Below, piece by piece: positions 38,401-39,711 of a stretch of DNA of 64,000 bases. The translations under genes were made by a program, and so were the position numbers. The DNA comes from CAYLPJ01 sp964385465. GTDB lineage: Bacteria; Planctomycetota; Phycisphaerae; SM23-33. Positions within the stretch are counted from its first letter, which is position 1. Each line of letters begins with the position of its first letter. The notes beneath the pieces were generated by a model. It worked only from the letters and a program-made list of their open reading frames with translations. It did no database searches and was not told where the DNA came from. The DNA lies in contig CAYLPJ010000016.1 of assembly GCA_964385465.1 (NCBI GenBank), forward strand, positions 43,775-107,774. The letters are read 5' to 3'.

Positions 38401-39480
38401 CCCGGTGCCGTCGCCGTCGCCGTCGAGGGCCCGGCCGCCCGCGCCGGCCAGCCCGGACGCCCGGGCCGTGAAGCGGTACAGCCCCGGCTGGAGCGGGTGG
38501 GTGGCGGCGGCGAGGACCGCCACGGTCCCGCCGGCGTAGGAGCCTCCCGCCGAGAGGGCGACGGGGAGGTCGTCGCCGTCGCCGAAGGTCCCGTTGGGCC
38601 CGGCGCCGAGCAGGTCCCAGTTGGCGTCGTCGTTGACGCCGGCGGGGTCCAGGGGCTCGCTGAAGTGCACGATCAGCGCGTCGAGGGCCGCGGCGATCTG
38701 CCCGCCCTCGCCCGGCAGCGGCGGGACGTCCGTGATCATCGGGGCCAGGCCCGACAGCGAGAAGGCCGCGCCGTAGGCGTCCTGCCCGGCCTCGCCGGCC
38801 GTGCCGTCGCCGTCCTGGTCCATCGCGTTGCCGGCCGCGTCGACGATGCCCGGCCCGACGGCGAGGCTGTACGCGCCGTCCCGCGTCCTCGGCGGGAAGC
38901 TCACGCGGAGTTGGTCGCCGGCGAGGGCCTCGGCGCCGTCGAGGTCCACCGCCCCGTCGGGCCCGGTCATCGCGAGGCGGTCGCCGCCGGTCTCGGGCGG
39001 GAGGACGTGCTCGCTGAAGGTGAGGTCCACGTGGTCCACCGGCGCCGCGGGCGTGCCCGTGGGGGTGTGTCCGGTGACGGCGGGGCCGGTGGTATCGAGC
39101 GTGATGCCCAGCGCGGGGCTGTCGGGGCTTTCCTCGGCCCCGTCGGTCGCGCGGGCGGTGATGCTGTTGGCGCCCTCGTCGAGCTGGCCGGGCTGGAAGG
39201 TGTAGCGGTAGAGCGTCTGGCCGGGGGTGACCTGGGAGGCCTGGCCGAGCTGCGTGCCGGCCTTGAAGACGTTGATCGTCAGGTCGGGCTCGGCGGCGAG
39301 GATGTCGATGGTGGCCGAGGCGACGTTGGTGAGGTCGTCATCCTGGTGGATGCCGCTGTCGCTGCCGGGCTGGAGATCCAGCTCCACCGGGGCCGCCGGC
39401 GTGCCGTCCAGCAGGAGCCGCTGCTCGAGCGCCTCGAAGCGCGGCGAGCGCCCTCCTTGATCGTTTGATGCCTCCGACAT
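11458..39480 (-). CDS. Giant secreted mosaic protein (about 9,340 residues): LEPR-XLL motif, lectin, PPC, LamG, CARDB, PKD and dockerin-like modules
   Basis: ATG at 39480; a GTG 12 bases upstream (39492) is possible, and GGAGGG at 39500-39495 fits neither start perfectly. The N-terminus RFEALEQRLLLDG matches the LEPR-XLL motif that opens giant planctomycete surface proteins. Approximate order: PPC pairs and Big-like strands (30-850); C-type lectin (853-970); LamG (1380-1600); three lectin-PPC-PPC cassettes of ~534 residues (lectins near 1627, 2160 and 2697); CARDB array (3180-3905); Fn3/Ig-like repeats (3915-4480); PKD plus CARDB plus macroglobulin-like region (4597-5980) and a homologous second copy (6403-7785); an alpha-helical module (7904-8318); PPC and Ig-like domains; two dockerin-like calcium repeats (8985-9037 and 9150-9203). 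No enzyme domain was recognised. A role in adhesion, matrix or glycan capture is inferred. No membrane anchor or classical signal peptide is evident. Confidence 0.93.
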   Translation of the reverse strand: MSEASNDQGGRSPRFEALEQRLLLDGTPAAPVELDLQPGSDSGIHQDDDLTNVASATIDILAAEPDLTINVFKAGTQLGQASQVTPGQTLYRYTFQPGQLDEGANSITARATDGAEESPDSPALGITLDTTGPAVTGHTPTGTPAAPVDHVDLTFSEHVLPPETGGDRLAMTGPDGAVDLDGAEALAGDQLRVSFPPRTRDGAYSLAVGPGIVDAAGNAMDQDGDGTAGEAGQDAYGAAFSLSGLAPMITDVPPLPGEGGQIAAALDALIVHFSEPLDPAGVNDDANWDLLGAGPNGTFGDGDDLPVALSAGGSYAGGTVAVLAAATHPLQPGLYRFTARASGLAGAGGRALDGDGDGTGGDDYTRTFEVATPAGTTIENTDNDALGGAAPLSFVEAPAESGFHHARGLGTINPTASYTNWSDPDYWRLSALAGDEIVVSVDTPGSAADPYVELRNAADGTLISDDNGGPGADSLTNAYTVPTTGTYYVVVGKGYYYAGSDSYELRVDLGRGVQLESDAGQANAGVANAESVGFDLAGTTFSAAVGGTMMDAGDRDTFDLGLRTAGDAISLTLTAADGTLDGRVSVVDADGAPVPDQDGDPTDGDFAATVAADGRYYAVVEANDGAGTHGQYVLDIAVDDNVAPRVDVAWPLPMSTQWTKLSVPAAAVALDGATIDGLAVKLHGGRIAWDRVGYELGGETVWFDDALPAGAVTHSSNDSWNWTDSDPAPYSGSLAVRGGYGGGAHALWFDGATETMAVPAGAEMFVYVYVDPLYPPREIILEWRASGNWEHRAYWGENLYNYGTDGTASRWYAGEMPAVTVDAGGTTDRPIGSIELTFSEEMDPATVNRFDPGVRQRGESLYVRTPSGMSWADAEAWAAGLGGHLVAIDDADEQAFVRKWFGAKDVWIGLTDEAVEGTFAWSSGEAATYTDWSAGQPDSDDYAYLSHVSGRWVAASGGWSLYGVAELDASSDTDGDGIPEGLDTAPGDAGNTWRLVEAGDDGTFGTADDVPYGLRPRNEYTAGDRLTLDISGGPLPAGTYRLRADDGLADLAGRGLDGDADGTGGDAYVREFTVAQPAEPPVEVGPNESPAQATPLALVEDPAAGGCFVGVAHGSQDPVAGHDHWLDADFWSFPARAGDRLAVSVDAWDAVNAYVQVRNADNGTVAGDDNDGPGGDAYISHYTIPADGTYYVVVGDGYYEAFPGPYRLRVDLCRDVELESDAGYHNGSTGNADPLTLTSIGGGVLAATAAGRIMADEGATADVDFFALGEVDAGQQVELTLTIPDGSTLDGKVTLRWGDGTPLADEDGDADDGHFLVSSLETGGSYYAAVEANAGAGLLGSYVLDVQVADTLAPTLLLQGMDYLLDPASHAAHTAAVTARNPALLLHLDGAGGAVMDSSGHGRDGSAVGSVVREAEGYWGGGSNAAVALDGSGAHVEVDAAALDLTETVSFSLMLHVDSFLNTWAPLLYKGPGSWWNRTYSLWLHDDGKLHLSTGDAAGEQSVTTADGTIRTGQWHHVVGVMDRPGGRLSIYIDGELSASAAVRTQPAVSSATELWIGHTHEPGSSYAPLDGRLDELAVYDTALGAGDAAAIYGATRQDVTERLIASLDVAFNEEMLASTVNRTNPHMPAHDGHVYMLTPGAMNWHDAQAYAESVGGHLVTIDDAAEQAFVERWFGNHRPWLGLFDTDDNGTWEWIGGQALTYTNWGPGEPGGNNAAALDSLTGLWEDRWEWNDDYRGVVELDLPDTDGDGTPDDFDIAPADGLNTWDLREAGTDGTFGTPDDVIHSLSLAGEYTTGTSVQLRLNDGPMGAGTYRLSVAGSVQDRAGNGLAGGAYQQTFEITAPAGYVFEGVGNGHALGAAELVPAPDPAGSGLRTAFGIGSQDPVWSHQDWADPDYWRFEGLAGDVVTVSMDASDATNARFALYNGSLGHIHTSSNQGPGNDAYLSTYTLPSDGTYYIAALKYYYASTPGNYRLRLDIARGIEMETDADYHNGGLANADGVTLTGSGGVLSGAVGGRIMANQGGTIDVDVYDLGLIAAGQGLELTLALPADSTLDGKITILDAAGAPLADDDGDGEDAHAQIDSVAAGGQYYAKVEARSGAGLHGSYVLGADIVDPILPAVTAVDRLPADGTVGEEFIGSFAVHFSEEMLASTVNRTNPHMPAHDGHVYMLTPGAMNWHDAQAYAESVGGHLVTIDDAAEQAFVERWFGNHRPWLGLFDTDDNGTWEWIGGQALTYTNWGPGEPGGNNAAALDSLTGLWEDRWEWNDDYRGVVELDLPDTDGDGTPDDFDIAPADGLNTWDLREAGTDGTFGTPDDVIHSLSLAGEYTTGTSVQLRLNDGPMGAGTYRLSVAGSVQDRAGNGLAGGAYQQTFEITAPAGYVFEGVGNGHALGAAELVPAPDPAGSGLRTAFGIGSQDPVWSHQDWADPDYWRFEGLAGDVVTVSMDASDATNARFALYNGSLGHIHTSSNQGPGNDAYLSTYTLPSDGTYYIAALKYYYASTPGNYRLRLDIARGIEMETDADYHNGGLANADGVTLTGSGGVLSGAVGGRIMANQGGTIDVDVYDLGLFDVGQGLELTLALPAGSTLDGRVTILDEAGNPLADDDGDPDDGRARIDALGAAGRYYAKVAADAGAGLEAGYVMDVEATDAVAPHITAVDRLPGEGAAGEELVKTFTVHFSEELLASTVNRTSPFVVSDGGHFYLATPGGLTWAEAEAHAAGLGGHLVTINDAAEQAFVWRWFGHLNPWIGLTDLDAEGTWQWVGGEAVTYTNWGSGEPGGYDYGILRNVSGTWQDGYHHWRRAGVVELDLPDTDGDGVPDALDDQPDEEWNTWDLREAGADGLFGTPDDAVHSVQLSADYAGGTSVSLRLDDGPIGPGSYRLTVAGSVQDRAGNGLDGGAFVRTFQIAGPAGHAFEGPVNQGYGGAAELTFTETLAGMGHFRALGIGSQDPAPIYDNWADPDIWRFEGLAGDVVALSADAANAVDPYLILRNADGGDLRSDDSAGPGGDAYISSYTLPADGTYYAVVGKSYYAQTRGNYVLRVDRTRGTDLESDASYSNDSVGGADPVTMTPAGTQRLGRIAGRVMAGESGNVDEDFFGLGTVEAGETILARLLRPADSTLEPVLEVRNASGAVVSINPDPSDASIARVDITATDTYYAVVLATDGEGLLAEYVLDVTVAPTGELTFADLSVTDVDPAPAGQGGGTAHFEWTVENFGTLDATATPWLDEVVLSGNDVFGDADDVSLGTAARTEALAVGATYAAAADLQLPAWLDGEYYVFVRADAAGNVFEFNLENNNVGVAASRITVTPTPSADLVAADVTAEPLAVAGYPATIRWRVTNIGDGPTGDGTPGGTVADWTDRVVLSRNAFYGDGDDVFVAAVAHSGALDGAGTYEAVWTGNLPGGISGSYYLFVAADSAHDVFEPAGDESNVAVRGGQIDVAPGPYADLAVTGPRAPPAGVTGEPLLIEWTVTNTPDAFGPTPASWWYDGVYLSADAVYGNGDEIHLASISHGGALGVGESYEAAGSVTVPAGIRGTHYLFVVADSAGHVEEFLYGGNNVAGPTAVEIGGADLVVDSVSTVPTGAATFGADVEVTWQGRNAGDETADAAWRDRIWLSDDGELGGDTLLWEGPAGVVAVAAGDTYSATRTVALPLSAAWAEGDYTILVEADGPGWQAETDEANNAAPAAAMHLTVPALPNLLVEEIAFDPAAAVDGEAVTVSAKVRNDGSGDVTGDFHVLFRRDGGRAGRSVVSGGIPAGGFAWAELDLAAVPGDHDITALADEYDAVYEANEADNALTEPQATVPAANLTVTDLAYVPATLVDGDTVTFTATIENTGATTLRTFHVRFTIDGVRVADVAVGGMGGGGATAVEARWTAAPGTHTVAATADVHGTVGETDEGDNAASVALPAIADQTPPTIHWLSPGDGAGVRDVVNVSSHVTDNAAVTNWTYEVSPDRQAWTLLADGASGSTAWDTTSLADGTYAVRLTARDAAGNASEAIYDYAVDNTAPAPVADLAARPGEFAVTLSWSEAPETDVAYYRLYRSTSAGGPYAQINGAMTQTSFTDRTVALGVTYHYVLRVFDYVGNASPDSNEAAGQPESDSTPPTIRSLSPPAGTRAADTLELAASITDNVAVTRVVWEVSDDGGATWRTLASGPPTSHAWDVSAEAGGTYTVRVTASDAELNAASLSRAYTVDHTPPDAPANPRVSAGQVSLLVGWDPVVAADFHHYELYRATDGGAFERIVASTSSSLYVDGGVDVGHLYAYRVVAVDTLGNASAPSQDAADEPLPDTTAPFAQGFTPAAGSTHRGVVALTGQGTDNVRAVSMAFEVSPAGADDWTPVGEDAALERIGAETYYGEVAWDTDPLAEGDYDVRLTVVDYGGNSDTVVQTLTVDRTPPPIPAAPVVTNPRSGGQLNLTWAAVTDPALAGYRVYRADSPGGPYAFLSERVSLADYDVGLTDGLPYYYVLTSVDEAGNESDPSAEATETPTAECDLSVEGIAFDPGNPVLGLAATIAATVSNTGPATAAAEARFYDGDAATGVLLGTRDITVSGGHTGEAETGWTPTSAGEHTVTVVLLGITGTDLDGGNDSRSQSAVVNIAPVAEAGPDRAADWATPIAFDPTASTDSDGLIVGYEWDFGDGTTAPHGITEHAYDMPGVYTVTLTVTDNRGAAATDTCEVTVADTRADVVVRGLSWSPVEPQERDEVTITATVANEGNGPTRYGFFTSFYIDGQYAGYQRVNDLMAPGESVEVTFQWTATKGLHVLEVVADDIQDNIHETDEANNAAETALTLQQIFFPDLEIADIAVELPETTVSSEIPVPATVTVVNNGTADAFDFWVGLYLDGEFVGKRHVAELVVGESAELGFSFEPADGEHTLEAVADDPVGYVLESNEANNGFSLALPELTLAYPDLAIDGVQVRPIETTLSDGSSVDISVTIANEGPVAVQGKFRASFYYDGEYIGYRELTYLAGGGVQTVALQTRATPGAHAVRVVLDEEGDVRESDESNNEAAADVGPLTIKYPDLEVADVSVLPANVKYGQTVYFTCTVSNLEVVSTLETFVFALYVDDVRVAAQELPRLTGHSSHAGFILEWTAKADPNVGHTIRAVVDTGDAVHEENEANNELLVADDWHLGDNFAMEAWPKSGAVDELGAIIFMTDSIASFGARVTRASLPGTVGPPLVDTTLTFAGETHGMTYDASDGTFSGTLDLMGVETGNYSVEIRTTDGVDTVSEFFQIIVIEQVNFTLQTDKAVYLPGETVHITGSVETLDGQPVAGQQMVLMVSEGWSPFPGVGLTGTFFDNTTRKYQISTGLFGDIDFQFSPLGGDAGHYSVDAFITEEVYGSTGHTQFSVLGSKFSPRSLAVTTTKNSTFTHTITLENTGADPLTNVQVELVDEDTGDHVTATISAVPTTLGGGQKVGIVFTAQIPETAGDTATFLLRMTTDEGLTNNARVDFRLRPARPIPILAPRTVEVALNPGTLHSEPVTITNDGMGTMQAIDLVPPAILPWVALEGPEAETLAPGESTTFTIHVAPGEDVKPGVYADYITATDGTHEGTMVLSVEVSSANRGSVAFVLTNDAGQTVGDAEVKLVSREEFTAYSGTGQTSTYHNVYYVRSNAAGVATFEDIPVGEYDATIAAGGHEKVYDTVGVMPASDARILPYELTAVPLSYKWTVTPIVIEDTYDITLNLSFVTEVPKPQFVFLPPWISVPHELEVGFSDQLIIVNPSLLAIRDITVTPVGVPEGVTLTANGIVGDMDAQTSRTVGFHIDAGDWDYLDGQGTYLLVTGTFTSFDPVTEETTEEEVTGRIPLVNPAATPVTVQYGDSEYSLELPEPGGGDMGIELPEPGGSGGGGAKAGAMVKIEIEQTATMEREGFDARLELTNGLDRELVGMSISPRVLDGDGADVTDRFYIVPPELENIAAVDGSDSLGAFATMHGRWVLIPGAGLGGEDLDGKSYYVKAVMSYYVDGRLKETQTDSVEITVHPQPELYLHYYVPNQVLAEEPFKLGLLVENRGDGIAQNLKIDSGQPEIVENEAGLLVEFAIVGSSFGSIQGDTVRLVLGDVQPHSSVGGYWIMTCSLDGQFVDFTAEMTHRAYKGVQINPLILGIDTEIIYHDFLFADARDPDNHFTLIDREDDGFPDYLINFHSGLHLPIEIPQNVDVTKQATELDRIEQLSVPEMAGYACIILPDPLPDANIRTITRHVEGEEDAVLSGNNFWKANGNIYFVDEFGTIDEHGYRQPTAQTYTLDMRSALEVAEIDATPVEFDIVYSEEAYGPKGPYFSNPDAYTVNVPEGDSLLTTYELREPVFYLPIALTEDHKAVIRTYIANGGVAAETGFADIYVTDPDGVETHLGHVLVDKLRAFRRQEILVEWTPENPGPHTITVRVPGDAPNQQMSCDVTVNALPRADAGVDFFSEVFAPTKFDGTRSEDPDGYIQTMFWDYGDGTWGGSPGPTHVYQHSGTYPVRVVVKDNDWAMAEDVMLVTIEEVRPDLVVEDIRFQPETPDEGEATLVTATVRNQGVGDVTDEFSVGLYVDGEYFHHLTWPGGLAVGESWDCVFGWNAEIGNHLFSAVADDLTDAVNEADEDNNRRTEALYPTQIYFADLVVEGLAVSQDPAVPIDWGTPVTLTATIRNDGTAAAGPFRVNFSVDGLYAGYAVVDALGFEAGSNTAEAAIEWVPAAGEHTVSIDADAPLSHVLEMNESNNALDVPIPALNIVYGDLDVGELQVVPSDGRLAVGEPVLVYATVRNDTAVGVPVDVPVVLRVDGEIVDETILPGLAPGEHAGVRFAWTATDGTYDVAVEADPEDAVPEASSINNTARANGFAVEVLQPDLRVADISLIGEPRFGRDVAVGVKVSNTGGGPTTAPFNVQLWQGQTLVGVRRIEQSIAAGAYDLLFFDWTVAGADPACASFTAVADANDELAEPDEGDNARDEGFDLLPGVALSLDVGGDVHLTTDAVAVHLAVADSISASPLGPDDGVTAELRVYDGGGSTGLVLEQAMAWNAASGRFELSIAPGGLPAGRYDGEAVVTVDGVAHYVDVPVAVAEDFSITADADAASYGPTGPVEITGLLSDGAGPIADAAVAIRIEHGGTVRAYDVQTLADGTYALTFEPLPDEAGPFAAAAQYERDGLARTASAAFVVEALLVGPILAEIETVELQAASATFDLANIGPGTHSGIAVALAEAIPTGLEVALTTDPAASLAAGEATAFGLTFTPTTFVGETDVPLVVTSTVGGESVEATFLVHVAVAPAVPGYGLVPEDLHFAVRPGMWGSQTVELTNTGHATMTGISISDPHLPWVTFTHDGTTSLVPGEGTVITVQAGPGSSAANGRYGDELVIDSNAGDIAVPILVEVLDACPTTDVLLRVADTLDFGVGGATVTLTLESSPYVELVSAGVAGSVRTRTDHTDIDAEVEFDSLLPGRYKFTLVAADHPITAGILEVPLSEEQWEHTLFMPFQPFSLSVSQSSSTDPLKLGTAELGIVLTPGTQATLVADRPGAEYLVLRDGSVGGELAYLDTSAGRRFRENMSFSLNNVGTAELRNVVVTLEPGTIGPYISRDSFLVPRIPAGGSVVLSYRILTGALPDEGDHLFEGTFHVDAGGWAELDFPVRLRVADAAGLHNGEPYEYVPYAGPWPTGPILYGESFVKTWFADSGLGGSAAGGHSLSASRVSQDFVLEGDVFLVDVSMENTTARRTLEIVSAKAIVTDAAGADVSGSFDVELAVPFDATLDGGEAGKALWKLQPLPGTELGGTTPEGKVYDVAVAVDYVIDGRAARAVLPGDAIVVKPQPEFSIRYEVVDLPGNSLEVTVYVSNIGNGPAERVIIDLPAVPAGMGLVSAEPSTALVFEDVRPGTTAEPASWLLTFSQGADVAALTDALSSVAAAYGTGQPGITLEAPVSFTFQSRHTISQVQAGLMELVDLAETKTRLELQKVAGTYGAIVAMLDDSQALFRAEMAASMFHLMGNMMNNFAGLFFAFKGVAEGLNNRSFLDDVESFIGFTVDMRNLIDAMGQLSTSGWDALTSALSARAAQTELEALFAGLGELFMEDEATFTEFYEFLLEEVPYFRLKPYLIGDELGDLPDNPGTQHIMDMLDTVIDRGGEAIYGVEDLFAEVRRLAGRAVLLLEQAKAKPSALFPVDILYNEIDDLRRVFERLSTGIGLPEDVRDAMPTRWYNAGEPGDWVPVSLDHWEFGTVFEHWKKMTYWEAEQWDNFAFHWGTIADAYLVSTVINGMNSFGVMMPSLFGLAYGQIMGGATAGIMEAYSQAMASMREAERLTYEIILRYSVKFLRAHQYETEGVWRMFADFANHVQYILEHSPIDPEVDVEIENMSFRDIVAPEGSDVGADRAEITLTNTCGLTLNVRPNLRVTAGGVEVATLSGDEITLAPGETGVSGAILLLPRSIIYGGGGYDVEVTLDAYDPVTLSRRTLGPAYAHLHVGTEDELVHLQQQVVTQPLGGPLGDNETFRRDVRLTAAADRIRAMLIGPDGTDIDLHLYDGAGNHVGYSPALGEDEVGIPGAAFTGSGGTYQIIDVENVSGSSDWTLEVVVHDADPDDTFAVALQEWPEYAALLAGSATRIETTVTGDVTLRLDAVEWGGSTGVTGLAGVLGPLTDEGGAAMATDAVTVTPAAAAIDAGGATGLAVELDLADAVADGTYSGELTIAGLDAVSGAPVSTAVQVVLTLDTTAPAEPQLTVSPDSVPALVTGTAEPDARVEILLDGTVAGEARADADGEFTFNGLVLGQGTYQVSARARDLAGNTGPETAGVEVISTIDPFAPITTPQVTGDRDPDGTYTADVTVALAAEDTGGSGLAGTEVSRDGDAWGAYAGPIDVTEEGTTVLRFRSTDNAGNAEVTKVLTIDIDKTPRVPQVSLFEVNDGDGPSDALSAVTFGFNRDVTVSHAALVLYNHHTGEEFRFGAGALEYDAVQQTGRWDLAAAALPAGLYTATLAADAVYVPGAAGAVLRLDGDGDGIGGDSYAADFVRTIPGDATADGAVDAADLAVLREHLGSAGGWADGDFDHDGDVDARDYIAYKRHAGQALVAAAPGVAGMAINDGEGPRGDAAAVTLTFDKRVTVDAASLALRDLADGEAVHLPTGGLAVTCGPDARTARWDLAPLDLPAGYYEVTLAAGGAADTLSTEMDRDFQGTMLVTIPGDATGDGTVDGADVAAVRAGYRQAQPLWADGDFDRDGDVDFRDYLQCKRSYGLSVPSPAPPAAGRADGDAGEAVLRTSSSAATPLPMLPAAMPSPEGLPGLAVLPVLPGPTPVTPAIPALSGRRRLLTRLPAVTVPRAPGPGALGAILRGAAIEADDTPPTSGGARLDAAPLDILAAPVLTSLTGTL
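11865..12530 (-). other. Two dockerin/EF-hand-like repeats at the C-terminus of the giant protein
   Basis: Two blocks read PGDATADGAVDAADLAVLRE ... DGDFDHDGDVDARDYIAYKR and PGDATGDGTVDGADVAAVRA ... DGDFDRDGDVDFRDYLQCKR. Each has two D-x-D-x-D/S loops followed by a helix, the dockerin type I pattern that binds Ca2+. Each is preceded by a sandwich domain starting with NDGDGP or NDGEGP. In planctomycetes such tails are frequent without a known cohesin, so their function here is open. Confidence 0.8.
14525..15770 (-). other. Alpha-helical module inside the giant beta-rich protein
   Basis: About 415 residues (7904-8318) have a strongly helical composition, unlike everything around them: long amphipathic stretches rich in Leu, Met, Glu and Ala (GLMELVDLAETKTRLELQKV), hydrophobic segments with small residues (FHLMGNMMNNFAGLFFAFKG and MMPSLFGLAYGQIMGGATAG) and a Tyr/Trp-rich link between them. 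It starts after the second CARDB/macroglobulin-like supermodule and ends before the next beta-sandwich. I do not recognise the family. Glycine-zipper-like helices raise the possibility of membrane contact or pore formation. A helical bundle spacer is the plainer alternative. Confidence 0.65.
16124..20272 (-). repeat. Supermodule copy B of the giant gene (PKD to second KPQPE-type strand)
   Basis: Runs from PKD motif PRADAGVDFF to KPQPEFSIRYEV. The order of modules (PKD, about four CARDB domains, macroglobulin-like strand block, long sandwich region with a DAG-DW/GGW motif) and the length, about 1,383 residues, match copy A at 21533-25683. Identity by eye is low to moderate, so this is an old duplication. 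Confidence 0.7.
21533..25683 (-). repeat. Supermodule copy A of the giant gene
   Basis: Runs from PKD motif PVAEAGPDRA to HPQPELYLHYYV and is colinear with copy B with nearly the same length. Landmarks shared in the same order: the PKD WDFGDGT / WDYGDGT strand, the CARDB array, YLPGETVHITGSV versus YGPTGPVEITGLL, and YYVDGRL versus YVIDGRA before the HPQPE/KPQPE strand. It is followed by ~300 residues that copy B lacks. Confidence 0.7.
31787..33040 (-). repeat. Tandem 1,254-bp repeat, copy 2 (identical to 33389-34642)
   Basis: Reads as identical to 33389-34642 at a constant offset of 1,602 bp. The first difference on the left is A at 31786 versus G at 33388, and on the right C at 33041 versus T at 34643. 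It encodes one C-type lectin plus Big-like and PPC modules. The flanking parts of the 1,602-bp unit differ, so the identity is limited to this core. Confidence 0.9.
33389..34642 (-). repeat. Tandem 1,254-bp repeat, copy 1 (identical to 31787-33040)
   Basis: Upstream copy (in the direction of transcription) of the repeat at 31787-33040. The lectin begins HVYMLTPGAMNWHDAQAYAE and ends near VVELDLPDTDGDG. The third cassette, at about 30.2-31.4 kb, has the same order but clearly diverged sequence (HFYLATPGGLTWAEAEAHAA), so only two of the three copies have been homogenised. Confidence 0.9.
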
Positions 39481-39592
39481 CGGTGCCGGCACCGCCCTCC
39501 GGGTGTGCGGCCCCGCCGGGGGGCCTCACGAGCGATACGCGTCCTTCCTTTCTCGACCGCCGGCGAACACACGGCTTCAAGCGAAGGCCTAT

Positions 39593-39621
39593 ACCTTACC
39601 CCTGACTCTCACACTCGTCAA
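39593..39621 (-). promoter_or_regulatory. Possible promoter of the giant gene
   Basis: On the minus strand TTGACG (39621-39616), 17 bp, then TAAGGT (39598-39593), in a locally AT-richer 219-bp gap. The -35 is good and the -10 weak. It would give a leader of about 105 bases before the ATG at 39480. A second -10-like TATAGG overlaps it but with too long a spacer. Confidence 0.4.
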
Positions 39622-39678
39622 TACGCGTACGTCAGCAAAACCCTCCGGCGCCCCGCCCGGGCGGTCTCGCCGGCGCAT

Positions 39679-39695
39679 GGCCCGGCGGCCGGGCC
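39679..39695 (-). terminator. Stem-loop after the PcRGLX-like gene
   Basis: GGCCCGG and CCGGGCC flank a 3-base loop, 17 bp beyond the stop codon at 39712 and before the putative promoter of the giant gene. There is no T-run. It is placed well for a terminator separating the two units, but this is weak evidence. Confidence 0.4.
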
Positions 39696-39711
39696 TGGAG
39701 AGGCGGCGCGG

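Noticed and set aside
11458..39480. The giant protein's tandem modules as CRISPR-like or satellite repeats
   Set aside because: The repeats are long protein-coding domains with diverged spacers and keep the frame; no short regular repeat-spacer pattern is present anywhere in the window.
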